NCBI GenBank assembly: GCA_035236585.1
Contig: CP141127.1
Span: 75,745,495 to 75,809,494, forward strand
From: Warburgia ugandensis
Lineage: Eukaryota > Streptophyta > Magnoliopsida > Canellales > Canellaceae
Reading direction: 5' to 3'
Length of the DNA stretch: 64,000 nucleotides
The position numbers and the translations under genes are program-made. Below, piece after piece: positions 14,384 through 28,110 of the stretch. Numbering within the stretch: position 1 is the stretch's first letter; every line of letters begins with the position of its first letter. The notes beneath the pieces are model-generated. The model saw nothing but the letters and a program-made list of their open reading frames with translations, had not been told where the DNA came from and ran no database searches.

Positions 14384-15612
14384 CTTTGTCCTCGTTTTCC
14401 CTCTCTGCTCCTAATCTACCTCTCTATCTTTTTCTCTTCTTCAACGATCTCTCCTCTCTTACCCAATCTCTCTCTTTCCCTGTTCTTCACTCACGTACCA
14501 CCACTCACACCGACCTCCATTTTCCCCCTGCTTCACTGCTTCACCACACCAGAACCAAACTTGCAATCACTAGAGTCGGCACTGCATCACCTTCACCCAA
14601 CCAGGCTTCCTCCATCTTCACCAGCCAGCCTCGCACACTTCATCTCCTCAGTTCAAATAGCATTGCGGTCTTCTCCTTCATCACCATCATCAATCACTTT
14701 TCCAGGCTCCACAGTCGTCAGTTTAGCGTCCAGCTAGCCCAACGGAAACCCAAGTCGGGTTTCCAATTTTTTCCCTTATCCTCTCCCTCCTCTCTTATCC
14801 TCTCCCTCTTCTCCCTCCTCCAGTTCCCCTTCTTCATTAGGTTTTTCTTGGGTTTTTTCTTAAAAACCAGATTTTTAATAAAATTCTGTTTTTGCCCTTT
14901 TGTCTTTAAAATCAATTACATTTCTGTCCTTTTTTTAGTAATTACATTTGTGTCCCTGACTATTCCCGTTTTGTTTTACCTGTATTCTACTTATCCAGGA
15001 ACAGCTTAAACCAACCCGATCAATTAAGGTCTAACCCAATCAACGGGTTAGCCTTAATCAAACCACAATCTTCAATTTCTCCTTTGTTTCTCATCTGATT
15101 TCAAATTAATTTTACAGTTTCATTCTTAGGAATCCCTAGATCTAATTAATGTTTTTGATATTCGATCTGAAATTCAGAAATCAATCTGAGCCGTCCAAAT
15201 CTAAAAATCACAATTTAGCCCAGATCTCTTTGATTTTGATGAATTTGACAAATCCGACCAATAGATCTCTAATCAAGGACATGTTGAAGAGATATATGAA
15301 GGCTAATCATCTCTCAGAACATCAGATTTGAAGATTTTGATAGTGATTAATCTAGGAAAGTAGTTTTTCTTGTTATTTGATTTTATTTGTTTTATTTAGG
15401 AACTAAAAATTCTATAATTTTAAGAAGTTGATTAGATCTAAAATCTGATTATAATTTCAATAATTCTAGTATTTTTTAGTAATTTATTTTTAATTTTAGA
15501 TAATTAAATTTTATTGAAATTCCTACTTTTTAAGTCAAGTCCCCATGGGATCGACCCGTACTTGCATAAGCTACACTACAATAGCTCGTGCACTTGTAGT
15601 TAAACATCAACG

Positions 15613-16666
15613 GACAAACCTTGCATATAAAAATGTCTAATGATTATTTCCTCTGTTCTATAGGAGATTGCTATTTTGGTACAAGTTGGAGTGACGTTGG
15701 GGCTCTAGGGAAAGGTTGTTGATGGGGGATCCAATTAGGCCTCTCTTATTATATATTTGAAATCACAAAAAATTGGGATGCGTAACTCATTTCAGATTAT
15801 AAGCCTTCGAATAGGAATTATTATTACTAGGATTTCTAAATGCATTTAATGCATTTACTTTCTCTGAAAGGTGTTTAAGGAATGCAGAGTTGGATGGGCA
15901 GGATGGAGTAGAATGCATGGGACTAGAATAGATTGAACAAAACCTTAGATTGAGGTTGCATAGAAGATCAATTCATGATGAAAGCATCTCAAAGTAGTGA
16001 ATTGAAATTGGGGCATTTGTCTTATAAATTTAAATGTATTACTAAAATAAGATGTGAGACAATGTGGAATTATTAATAATTTATGAATGATATTTAGAAT
16101 AGAGGTACAATTAAACAAATGAGAGTAGTTATCTAGATATGAGAGATAAGAGGATTGATATAAGTAATGTTGATAAACATGGAAACATATGGGGCCTATG
16201 AAGGTTGGTATATTTAAAGAAAATTAAGAGCCTTTGGTTTTTTATTGAGTGAGAGTATTATCATGAGGGTAATGTAATTCTCAAATAAAAGAATTATAGT
16301 ATAAGATTATATTATGAGTATTTTAATGGATAAATTTAGACTATCCTTTGAAATTATTGAGTTTAGTTTATACGAGGATATGAGTTACACTTGTATAAAC
16401 CAAATTATAGAATTGGCTAACCTTGAATTTTGTTTTGAAAAGAACTAGTTGAACTTAAGTTGGAATTTTTTTTTATGACAAACAGAGAAATTGACATAGA
16501 CAAAAGAATAGAAAATGATCTTATATTATGAAGGATGAAATGTAAAAAATAAAGAGGATTATAATTAACCAATCATGAATAGTAAAGAAATTGTGATACC
16601 CAGTAATTATTGAGGAAGCATGAAGTAAGTTATATTAATGATTGAGAAATGATAGTTGATAAGATG

Positions 16667-16698
<32 letters not shown>

Positions 16699-17110
16699 AC
16701 CCTAAAGACATTACCTATATGGGAAGAAATAGCATAACTATGATGAATTATTAACAAGTAAAGGCTGGGTATCATAGTGCATAGTGAAAGCAAGTTTTAT
16801 TGCTTCAAGTAAATAGAAAAGCTATATTAATAAATAGTGTGAATGTTCAGATTTGAAGTTGGGAATCAAAGGAATATTACAGAGTTATAAGAACTTAAAT
16901 TTATAATGAGATGATGATGCATTTAGAATTATCTGAAAGATGACATGGAAAAGAATTTCGAAAAAACAAAGACGATTCCATTGGTCAAAATATTATGGCA
17001 ACATTGATATGATGAAGTAACCACTTCGGAGACTGAAGATGAGATGGGGAGGATGCACATTAGGTTATTTGTATAGGGATGTAATGAGAATTCCAAGGAC
17101 AAAATTTTCA
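15613..17110 (+). pseudogene. 3' internal region of a Tekay/Del-type chromovirus with chromodomain relic
   Basis: Just before the LTR at 17126, the plus strand at about 16950-17075 reads TKTIPLVKILWQH, a stop, then YDEVTTSETEDEMG. This corresponds to the chromodomain at the end of plant chromovirus integrases, where IPLVKVLWRNH is followed by a WE(T/L)EDEM segment. The in-frame stop and loss of the conserved Trp mean it is dead. The rest of the stretch is AT-rich and too decayed to assign, with a short (AT)n run near 16677-16700. Confidence 0.65.
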
Positions 17111-17125
17111 ATAAGGGGCGAAGAA
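17108..17125 (+). promoter_or_regulatory. Polypurine-tract region before the 3' LTR
   Basis: A purine-rich AAGGGGCGAAGAA directly precedes the LTR start TGTAACACCCC. The upstream CAAGGACAAAATTTTC is the usual sequence in Del/Tekay elements at this point. It primes plus-strand DNA synthesis in intact elements. Confidence 0.65.
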
Positions 17126-20100
17126 TGTAACACCCCTAAATTTTTATTTTTTTTATTTTATGTAAATTTATTGAATTGAAATGAGAAAAGCGGAATTTAA
17201 ATTCTAAGATTTTGATTTGGAAGAATAACTAATGAAAGACATGGAATCAACTTTTGAAAATTTGGTATTCGTAATCTACACAGAAAAATGATTCAAAAAA
17301 TACTAAGAACACTAAAATGAGAGCAAAGATGAAAAGGTAAGGATTTTTCTCACAAGGGTTATTTTTGTAAATTCACAAGTTGGCCCCACTATAGGAATAT
17401 GCAATGGATAAGTGAAAGTCATTATGGTAGTTAAAAGTCAAAGTCACAAAACAAAATGATTATGTTTTAATAATATACAAGTATATGTTATATATTATAA
17501 TATATAAGGTAATATAATAAAGAGATACTTTTTAGGTTAATAAAAAAAATGATATTTACTTAAAGGAAGGGGCCATTTTGGTATCAGCATCCCCCCCATT
17601 TTGTAGAAAGTTGACTTTAGTCCACTCTTACCTGATGTAAGAAAGAAAGAAGAGGAAAAGAAGGACAAGGACAAGGAGGAGGAGGAGGAGGAGGAGAAGG
17701 AAGAAAGAAGAAAGAAGAGGAGAAAGAGAGAAGGGAAGGAAAGCACGATGCTAGACCAGTCGTGGATGCCGATGAAAAAGAGAAGAACTACTGACTAAGA
17801 AGGGAAGTGTTGGTTAATTTCATAGAAATCCAGTGATATTGACTCTCTTTTTTAATTTTTTGGCATCAGATGGTGACAAAAACTCTTTAAATTTCATGTA
17901 AATGAAGGTGAAACATAGATCCACAGGAACCATAACATTGTTTGTGAAATTTCACATTTTTCACATTATGTAATAGTCACTAATAGAAACCATTTTTTGG
18001 TCATCTTCTTTGACAATAGTAATTAGATTTTGACAATAGTGATTGATTTTGGCAACTATAAAAATTATATATTTGGAATCCTCATCACCCAATCTACACA
18101 TGAACCCTCCAATATGTTTATCATGCAACAATTAGTAAAACCTTAAGTTTATTTGTAGATCGAAGAAGGCTAGATTGACAATCTAGAGCAGTGTACGTGC
18201 ATGAAAGAGATCAAGCCATATTGAGGTGATTCATCCACAATCAATTATCCAAAACAATGATCTTAGGTATTAGAGGTAAATCTTACTCAAATTCTTCAAT
18301 GTGCATTTTGATTTAATTTGGATGAGTAAGAATAGTTGGATCAAGGTGTATCCAAGGTTCATCAATGAAATTACACATAAATTTCTAAAATAAAAACTAG
18401 ATCCAACAATCTATAGTCTAGATATAAGTATTAGATTAAGCTTTGAAGCTTTGATCAATTGATAAATTAAGATCTGATAGTCATCCACACATCGAATGCA
18501 TAGACCTCTGATTTGATCACACAATCACTATATTGGAGTACTAATGAGTGAGTAATAAATAAGACTTGAACCATATCCAATCATCGAAACCAATATTAGA
18601 TGGTAAAATGTGTCAAATTCAATGACTCTTGAGTTATACTTATGATTTGACCATTTTGAACCATCAGATCATTGGCAAATGATCAGATCAGATTCCGATT
18701 TCATAAAATTACACTATTAGATAAGATTGTGACGTTTATGATTCTTAGATTATTGTTGATTCTACTGTATATATCTCAGTTATGTAAATCAAATCAAATC
18801 TAAGTATTGGATCAGCAAATAAATCATTGAAATATAAAACAAACAACCTATTAGTCATTGATTGGTAGGTTAGAAGACAATCACATTATCTGAATTGTTG
18901 ATCCTTATATCAATAGCAAGGATCTAATGATTTAGTTGAAATTGAACTATCATTTCGATTATCATTTTATTAGACGATGATCAGGGAGTAAAATAAGCCA
19001 TAAATGGTATTTGCTGAAAAATAAAAATAATATGAGAATGTGTATATGTTTTGATAGATACATTAGTGTATACAGATTGAGTAATTTCATATTCTGACAA
19101 GTGTGATTCTCTGCATTTGAGGTAGGTGGAATCTAAGATGCTATTTTTCAAATTTTGTATTATTTTTTAATATATCATTATGTGATTTTAATAATTTTAT
19201 GATTTATTTTTACAATATGATTATTATGAGATATTATACATGCAATGTTTATGACATAATTAATGAAATAAAAAGGCTATAGTATTATATGTGAAAATTT
19301 GTCATATTAAGATTATTATTCTATGGATTGAAAATGTATGTCATTTATTTAAAAAGCATGACTTAAGAATGTGTTGCATGTTTTATATCCATATGATTTG
19401 ATTCAATAATTGGATGGACTTAATTTTGGTATAGGGTACCAATTGTGCACATGATATATTATTTTTGTGGATTTTATATGAGATAGGCATATAGCCTGAT
19501 GATTTTATTGTATCTAAGCATGGAGGCCTAAGGGATTTGTTTTATATAGGTATGGGCCTGATGGATATTATACTAGAAGGGATGTAGGATTGTGTTAAGT
19601 GTTCAATTTTGGCCAAAATATGCTTAATTTAGCATCTAATTGGATCATCTATTTAATCAATTTTGAGATTTTACATAAAATTTTACAATTTAGCTCTAAT
19701 TGGATCCAATCGTTGAATTGCAAATTTTAATGGTCAGATGATTATTAGAGCTAATCAAAGGAATAATAAATGGTTTAGATGATTCTAATTTGGTTCTATG
19801 CATTACAAATCAATCAGATCATATTAGATCATCCAGATCAAGTCAAATGGATTAGATCAGGATGAGGAAGCTTCTTGGAAAAAGAGGAATTTGAAGGTCA
19901 TCAAGAAACCTAGATGGATAAGGAAGAAGAAGAGGAGTTTGATTTTGAAGATCTATAAAAAGAGAAGAAATCTAAAGATTAAGGAATTTTGACAAGGTTG
20001 GGTTGTTGGCAGATTTCTCCTACTCCTCCTCTCGCCCCTCACTCTTTCTCTTTTTCCTTCTCTATAGTCCTCCCCTCTCCTCTTCACTTTCTTTCCCAAA

Positions 20101-20313
20101 CTCTTCCTCTTCTATTACTCTCTCCTTCCCTCTCTCTATCACGTCTCCCTCTTCTCCTTTCTTTCTCTTTCCCACTCACTCACTCACTCTTTCTCCTTTC
20201 CTCCCCTAGCTCACTGCTGCCTCTCTCTTTCTTGCTCTCTTCCCCTCTATTTATTTCTCTCTCACTCCCTTCTTTCTCATCCCATTTCCAATCCAACCCG
20301 TTGCACCCCCTCT

Positions 20314-20449
<136 letters not shown>

Positions 20450-20672
20450 TCCTCACTGCCTAGACCGACACTAGTAGAACCTCAGCACAGGTGATCACTT
20501 CACCACACTAGCGTCACCGGCCCCTCTATTCACTCTCTCTTCTCTTGTTTGCCCAACAAGCATCAGAGCACCACACCCTCCTCTTCTTCTCCCTCGATCT
20601 CTCCTGTCTCCGGCTTCATCGTCAGTCCCGCTCACCCGCACTGGCATTGGCACCATAGCCCGTCTTCCTCTA

Positions 20673-23600
20673 TGTAACATCCCTAATTTTTAAATCTCAA
20701 TTTTAGTGATTTTTGAAAAATATTAAATTGGGATGAAAAGAACATATTAAATTCATATTTTTGGAGTTTCATAATTGAAAGATGGTATAGACATCTAATC
20801 TAGCATTGAGACCTCTATAATTGGATAGTACTTGAAAAGATGATTCAAACAACACCAAGTTTACATAAATCGGAGTTTGGATGTAGGAGATATGAGTATT
20901 TGAATATGAGGGTCAATTCTGTAAAAATAAAATAAAAAGAGAGAGAAAAGAAATGCCTAAATAGAAGAGGACCAAATTTGATACTGGCACCCCCCCTCCC
21001 CACTTAACTAAATGAACAGACCGTTTGGTCTGATCTTAAAACCCAATAGAAACTCGATGAAGGGGAGAAGGAAGGAGGGATGAGAAGAAGGAAAAAGAAA
21101 GAGGAGAGGAGAGGAGAGAGAAACCCAACGCCAAAAAAAATTCACACACTGGTGGGAGCAAGAAGAAAGAAAAAATCAGGGTTTCGGGTGCCGGATTTCT
21201 AGGCTATCTTTGGAGATGACGCCAGCTCGGATCACTGATTCAAGCTGATTTGTCTAGCACGACAAAATGAAGAAAACCCCTAAGTTTATGGGGAGATTTA
21301 GATCGAAAGGGAGCAGTGCGCGTGACATTACTCAGAGGGTTTCACCTGAAATTAGAGGCAATCTGGCTCATCCATGGCTAGGACACGTACATAAATGCAT
21401 CCAATAGGTAAGATCTACGAAACCTAACTTTTGATTTGATGAATTTTGTTAAATCCATGCATTTTTATGCTAGATCTAGATTTAGGGATGATCTAACCAT
21501 CCATTTCTTAATCCAAACCAAGGAGTAGGTAAGTACTTGATAAAGCCTGAAATCGACCAAGATCATCGATCTAGGCTAAAAACTAATCAGACAATCTCAG
21601 CCGTCTAATTGGGTACTGTTCACACAATAACTTTTTGACGTCTGATCAACAATATATGAGTTCTAGAGTACTGAAATTGCTTGGATACAACACAAATTGA
21701 AGAATCTAGATTGAAATTGATTGAAAAGACCTAAACCGTCCAATCAGATAGTAGAGTAATAAGGACCTGGCACTTCTGATTGGTGATTAGATGCTACCAT
21801 GGTGTACCCTGACCTTTAATAAGTTAAGATACTAAGAAAAATTCAAGATAAGGCCATTGGGCAATGAAAACAATTTACAGTTACTTAAGATGAATGGGGA
21901 ATAGCGAATACAGGGCTAATGGAGGGATTGGAAATCTAGTAACTGGTTGTCATTCAATTAGCTATCAACCAATAACTAATGAAACGCCTTAAGCATAGAA
22001 ATAAGCACTATCACTTCGCCTTGTGACGACTAGTGCCAGGGACTGAAAAAGCTAAGAGAAGTCCCAGAATTGTATATCTGAATGTGTTTTTGTATTTTAC
22101 AGAGGCGTGATTGATTGGGAGCACGTATGGGAACTGAATAAAGTATTTGCATTAGTGAACTAGAAGAACACCATTTAGGGTAGCTAGAATTAAGATTGCT
22201 AAGATTTTCACTATATATGTATTTGTATATGAATTTTGAACATTGAAACAAGTCTTTTTAGTTTATAGAAAAAATAAGATGAATGTGCATATTAAAATTG
22301 AACTGTGATTAAAATGTTCATGCATAAGCTATGCATTATTGTGAATTATTTGAGAAAATATAAGATTGATTCCAGGAAATTGTGAAATGGCTTGTATGAA
22401 TGAAAGGGGTCGTTATGATGTGGGCAGGTCACAGAGTCATTATGATGTGGGTGGGCCTTCGGGCTGGACAAGTTACCAATTCGTGGCTGGACAAGCTATT
22501 GGTCCCTGAGAGTGTAGCCCCATTGTTTGGGGAGTTTGACACGTTTTGAGGGTCATTATGATGTGGGCGGACCTTTGAACTGGACAAGCTACCGGTTCCT
22601 AGCTAGATAAGCTACCGATCCCTAAGAGTTTAGCCCCATTGTTTGGAGAGTTTGATGCATTTGAGGAGTTGTTAGGATGTGGGCGAGCCTTAAGGCCGGA
22701 CAAGCTACTGGTCTCTCAGGAGCAAAGCCTTGAGGTGTGTCTTTGGGTTTAACCCACTGCACCGACTCACAGCACTAAAGAGGATAATATTGTTTGCTGT
22801 ACACTTGATACACACAACAACACATTGGTATTTGATATGTGAAATAGCTCATAAGAGTGAAGACTGGTATCAGAAAATGTAAATGACTTGTAAGTTTGAT
22901 ATGCGATTTCATACTTTACATTTCAAGGAATGTGATTTTAGTACTGAAGCATTGATATTTCTTTATTTGTAACTTGCTTTAATGATCTTGATAAATGTTG
23001 AACTATTTCAAGTTAAATGATAACTGAATGGTAGTTGCATGATTCAACATGGAAAAATTGATCTATATAGAATTATCATGATTTTGTTTATATAAAATGG
23101 CTTCTTATTCCTCCTACATAAGCGGTTTCTTGATGAGGCATTGCTTTGGTTTGCAATGCCTCAGATACAAAGAATAGTAGCAGGTTTGGCATGTTAACAA
23201 TATCTAAGAATAGAGGACTCCCAAGGAATAGGGGTTGTTTACTAACGGAGTGCTCCAATGGAAGCTTTGGAAAAGGACAGGTAAGAATTGGTTTTTGAAT
23301 TGAAGTTATGGTATCCGATGAGAAAGAGACTACATTGTATATAATTAAGGGATTTGGAAGATTTATGTGGCTGGGTTGTGCTATAGAGGTTCTAGATGTG
23401 TTTTGTTGAAGTAAATTGTTTTATTTTGTTAGTTGTATGAAAAGGAGAAAGAAGCTCCATTTATGTTTTAAAATATCAATGAATATTTATCAGGTACTTT
23501 GCAATGGCATGCGCTGAATGTCATATGTTTGAAAAATGGAGGAAACTTTGCCGGATTTTCGGTAGAAATGAGTGCTCATTTCACTGAGAATCCTTGTTTT

Positions 23601-23693
23601 GAGAAAAAAAATGATTATTTTTATTAGAGTTTAAGCTTGCTATGTCAATGTCTTTTGTATTTAAAAAGTGTTATGAAAACATAGGTCATCACA
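20673..23693 (+). mobile_element. Innermost nested solo LTR (3.0 kb, chromovirus-like)
   Basis: It starts TGTAACATCCCTAATTTT and ends AGGTCATCACA, with perfect 5-bp duplications CTCTA at 20668-20672 and 23694-23698. Length is 3021 bp. It carries a tandem repeat at 22400-22730 and no coding capacity. As a solo LTR inside a solo LTR inside an LTR, it is the youngest of the three insertions here. Confidence 0.9.
22430..22730. repeat. Tandem repeat, unit about 116-126 bp, nearly three copies
   Basis: Units begin near 22436, 22552 and 22678 with ATGATGTGGGYGG-like sequence, and share GGACAAGCTACCGGT-type and AGCCCCATTGTTTGG blocks. It lies inside the solo LTR 20673-23693. Confidence 0.85.
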
Positions 23694-25863
23694 CTCTAAT
23701 ATACACTTACCCCTATTCACCAGTTGACTCACAGGAGCTTCTCTCCACCTTGTTCTTCTCTCCTTCTCTCTCCCAGCATCCCCTCATCTTCTCCTCTTCT
23801 CTCCCTGTTCATCATCTTCCTCCGTTTGTCAGGATCTCTGTGCTTTTTTTGTTTAAAAATAGAATTTTGGAAAAATTCCAAATTTACCCATAAAAGAATA
23901 AGCTAAATTTTAGTTTCGTCCTTTTTTAGCTTGTTCATGTTTTATCTTATCTAGACTTGTCTTATCCGTGTTTTGTGTTATACTAAGTTAATTTCAGGAA
24001 CAGTTTAATCCAAACCTTGTTTGATTAAAGCTTTGCCTCATCAACAGTTTTGCTTTAACAAATAAGATCTCTTTACTATTCAACATTAGATTTTCAATAA
24101 ACTCTTATAGTTTGATCTTAGGAAACTTCCTAGCTTATCCATTACATCTGATTTTTAATCTGAAAACCAAAAATTAGATCGAAGCCATCCAAATCCAAAA
24201 TCACTCTTAAGCACAAATCTTCTAAAATTTTGGAAATATGCTCAATCTAGCTATCAAATCTTTAATAAGAAGTTCCAAATAGATATTGATGAAGACCTAT
24301 CAAAGTTTCTGATATCAAATTTGAAAATTTTGATAAAATTAAGCTAGGGAAGTAGATTTTATGTTTCTTTTAGTTAATTTTCTGTCCTTTTGAATTTAGA
24401 TTTTTGTAATTTTTAGTAGTTAATTAGATTTTAGTTTATAATTCATTTTTAGTTAATTATTGTCATTTCTTTTGATTTTTAGATAATTCAATTTTATTAA
24501 AACTCTATCTTTTTAAGTCGAGTCCTCGTGGGATGGACCCGTACTTGCATTAGCTATACTACAGTAGCTAGTGCACTTGCAATAAAACAAATCAACAGAT
24601 TGGTCACCTGCCCTTTGAGATTTTATGATATGATGTGGACATCATGTCCTAAGAGTGGCTAAATTCAAGTGTGACAATCATGGGAAGGTCACATGCCGCG
24701 ATCCCTCTTTCCACCATGCAAAGTGGTGACTAGACTTTCATAGGTGGTGTAAACAAAAGAATGGTAATGGATCCCGGCAACCTGGATGTAAGCTATGGCA
24801 TAATATTTCATGTTTTAGCTCAATGTTGCAAGCATGACTCACTGACAACATGTGTGCTTGGTTTTATGTGATAGGGTACTACAAGAACAGTTGAGTGACA
24901 ATACCTGTGATTATGTGGCATAATGATATGCTAGGTATGAGCTCATGACCATTGTGTATATTCATTATTGACTGGATTGATATGTGGACCCATCAATGGC
25001 TGGATGATTGTGGGCCTATATAGTTAAGGGTGTGACCACTAATGACTATGTTCACTAATTTTACAAATTTAACATTATTTAACTTGTATGGCTATTAGAA
25101 GTTTTGTTTGAGATTTTGATAGTAATTTTTACACAGCAATACATCGTTGGATCTATTTATGATATTTACATCTATTTAGAAAGTTTATTCAATATTTTGG
25201 TTATGATTTGCATATGATATTGCACTATTAGATTCATTCATGGTATTTATGTAAAATGCTTTGAAATTTGATTTTCTAAAGTTTGAGATTATCTTAAATT
25301 TAATCATGCAAATTATTGATGCATAATGTTTGATACATTGAAATGACTATTAAATCATGTAAAAGAAATGTTTATCTATGTTTTCATATGCATCTTATTC
25401 CTCTACTAAGCATAGCTTGTTGAGATATCGTAAATGTTTGAATGTTTACAGTATCTCGATTCAAATAGACGAAAGTGAAGAAGAATCAGGTGAGTAGCTG
25501 ATTGAGACATTTCGATGTTGAGGTTATGTTGTAATTACACTTAGATTGTATCTATACATTTGTTGTATTTAGACTTTAAATTACAATAATACAGGGACTA
25601 TGGCTGATGACTTAATGGATCATGAAGAAGTAAACTTTTGAAAATGACTTATAACATAAAATTTTATTTAAGTTTTTGAAATTTAAAATTAGATTAAAAA
25701 TTATAAATAAATGATGAATTGAAAGTTGACACTCGGGGTTTTTTAAATGAATTTCAAAGGAAAAATATTTTCCACTATTTGTTTTCGAAATTATTTTCAA
25801 ACTTGGGGCCCCACTTCTCAAAAAGTAATATGAAAAAGCATTATAAAAACTCAAATCGTCACA

Positions 25864-26484
25864 GATCTTATAGGGGTAAGTGCCCTTGATTAATTAAATA
25901 ATTCCACATAGTTCGGTTAACATATAATGCAGCTTAAATCTTGTAAACATGTCGTATTATGCAAGAAAAGTAGTAATTTAGTGCAAATCTTAGAATGTAA
26001 CAAATAAATATAATGCTTTGTATATGCTTTACACTACCATCCACAATACAAATAAATTAATACAACCTTAATCTAGGAATTGGAAAGAAGGTAAGAATAA
26101 CTAACAGTGGGATCCTGGAATTAGTCTTCTCGTATAAGGGTAGGTCCATGTACATGCCACATCTTCTTCTAGGTTAGGATGACCCACCCTTGACTTATAT
26201 TATTACAATTCCTTTTAAGTTAAATGAATTGAAAAAGAAGAAGAAGAAGAAAAAGCATTCACAACCTCAGTACAATTCACTCAAAATAAAAATGGAACCA
26301 TCCTAAGTCTTCCTCCAAGTCTTTTTCCAAAATCTTGTATAAATAAAAAGAGAAGTGAGTTTTAAGTATTTCCAGGCATAAGGAAAGTAATGGAAAAATG
26401 CAATTATTCTATATGCACCCCTAAAAACTAAGACTAGTGGTAAAGGATTATAACCTAGATCTTAACTAAAACTCTATTATGAGT
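25864..26484 (-). other. Leader of a second minus-strand Athila-like element
   Basis: Similar by eye to the leader at 2140-2640. It shares the CCCTTGATTAATTAA-type block, a run of short C/A-rich patches, the region before TATTATTACAA, and the ATTCACTCAAAA-ATAAAAA block in the same order. It abuts a primer site at 26485. It is probably the same element as the gag-protease relic at 9120-10729. Confidence 0.6.
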
Positions 26485-26501
26485 CCCTAACAACGACACC
26501 A
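26485..26501 (-). promoter_or_regulatory. Degenerate tRNA-Asp primer binding site
   Basis: The plus strand reads CCCTAACAACGACACCA, 12 of 17 matches to the tRNA-Asp 3' end. All five differences are C-to-T or G-to-A transitions, as expected from decay of methylated cytosines. Confidence 0.7.
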
Positions 26502-26507
26502 AAAACT

Positions 26508-28110
26508 TGTTGTAAATTTTAATTATTATTGCAAGTACACAAGTCCACTATAGCATAGACATGACAAATATGAGTTGATCCCACAGGGAATCTTCGATAA
26601 ATGGATTTCAATTAAAGTCTAAGTTATCTTACCTTAACCTAGCCTACATTCAAGGAAAACAAATAAACTAAAGCAAGTAAATAAGACAAAAAAAAACTAA
26701 CTAAGCACTTAAAAAAAAATACTTTCATTAAAGAGGTTTTGATTACAATGGAAATTAAATAGATAAATAAAGAAAGGGATAAGCAAATAAAGTAAAAAAC
26801 TTCCTTTGAAGTATCTGCTGTAGGATGTCTTAATTGTGTCACTCAACTAGGATCTTTACAAGTTCGCTACTTTTTCCTAGGCTTGAATTTTTCTTTATAG
26901 CTCTCTTTGTTGTGTCACTTGGCAAGGGCTTTGTACACTTCTTTTTAACCCAACGTACACTAATCTATACACAAGATTTTCTCATTTGTAACCCAACATA
27001 CCACTCACCCAAAATATCATTAACCATGCATTAGGAAGGGGAGAATCCTCTGCTTCCATGGAAAGAGGCACAAGGGTTTCTTTCTTTCCTTTTTGTTCCC
27101 AAAACCCAAAGAAAGAATATGGAAGTATAAAGCAAGGAGGGTGGTCGTGTGTGTAAGAGAGTGGAAGGAGTGTGTATGTGATTCTAAGGTGGAAGGGCAT
27201 GGAAGAGAGTGGGAGGAGGAAGGTAGGTAAGAAAATAAGATAGGAGAAGGCTAATGCTTGGAATGTTAAGGACATAGAGGGGGATGCATGCAAAGTTGAG
27301 TGGAGAAGGTGTGTAATAGTGAGATGGTAAAGGATGTGTGTAATATAAAAGATGGAGGGGAGTGCTTGCAAATGCTTATGGAGTTAGGGTTGAGCATGTA
27401 GAAGGTGGTGAAGAATGCATGTAGGTCTAATATGGTGCAATGTTGAGAAAAGAGAAAATTGGTGTGTGAGTGCAATGGTTAAAGCATGGAAGTGTCAGTG
27501 AAGGTTTGTGTGTGGTAAGCAAAGGATAGAAGGGAGTGAGTGCAAGATCTAGAGGGGAGAATGAGAAGGGGGATGAGGAAGAGAAGGGGAGAAGGAAGGG
27601 ATAAGGGAAGCTATGGTTGAGACTCTTACCTCTCTCCTAGTGGTGTCGACATGTGGATCAATGGAAGTGCTAGTAAGAGTAATCTGTCTCCCTCTACTTC
27701 TCAAAGGTTTGGCTTTGTAGTCTATGATAAGGTAAGAGATCTCTTGTTCTTTCTTTCTTAGTTTTTCTGGGGAATCCTTAAGAGGTGAATGGCTAGGATC
27801 ATAAGAGTGAAAGATCAAAGGATGGTTGAGATGGAATGAAGGATAGAAGGGATAAAAGAGATGGTGGAACTCAAAAGAGGAAGGATATGGATGAGGGATA
27901 ATGTTTGAATGAGATTTTAATGGATATGGATAGGATAAAAGAAAAGAGATATGGGTGGAAGGAAGGAAGTAAAGGTGAGTGGGGAAAGAGGATAAGCTAA
28001 GAAGGACAAAGATAAAGAGGAAAGGAAGAAAATAAAGGAAAATATGTGGAAAATAGAAAGGTATAGGAGAGGAGACATGGGATTCAATGGTGTAGTGGAA
28101 GTTCAGAAAG
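26508..28110 (-). mobile_element. 5' LTR of the second Athila-like element (far end uncertain)
   Basis: It follows the primer site and carries the diverged 3' signature: ATTGCAAGTACACAAG, then ATGAGTTGATCCCACAGG at 26570-26590. The block at 27040-28100 is purine-rich on the plus strand, like the middle of the LTR at 2797-4788. The TGTTAAG start on the minus strand was not found, so the limit near 28.1 kb is a guess. Confidence 0.55.

Larger units (their letters stand above)
10730..15612 (+). mobile_element. Athila-like LTR (plus strand) split by a nested solo LTR
   Basis: It starts TGTTAAGGGTTTAATTTTGG and ends with the family 3' signature: CCCCATGGGATCGACCCG, CTACACTACAATAGC, then GTGCACTTG and CATCAAC at 15611. 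TATA-like TATAAGG lies near 11144. The middle is pyrimidine-rich. It is interrupted at 11771-14383. Without the insert it is about 2.3 kb. No convincing target duplication was found (GATAT against GACAA), so it may not be a simple solo LTR. Confidence 0.8.

Noticed and set aside
14255..15009. Frames of 160 and 207 codons
   Set aside because: The first crosses the solo-LTR end and target duplication at 14383-14388, so it cannot be an ancestral gene; both are pyrimidine-rich LTR translation.
10730..15612. Clean solo-LTR insertion with target duplication
   Set aside because: The flanks GATAT and GACAA do not match well, and the right flank is chromovirus-like sequence, not the gag relic on the left; reported as an LTR but not as a simple insertion.
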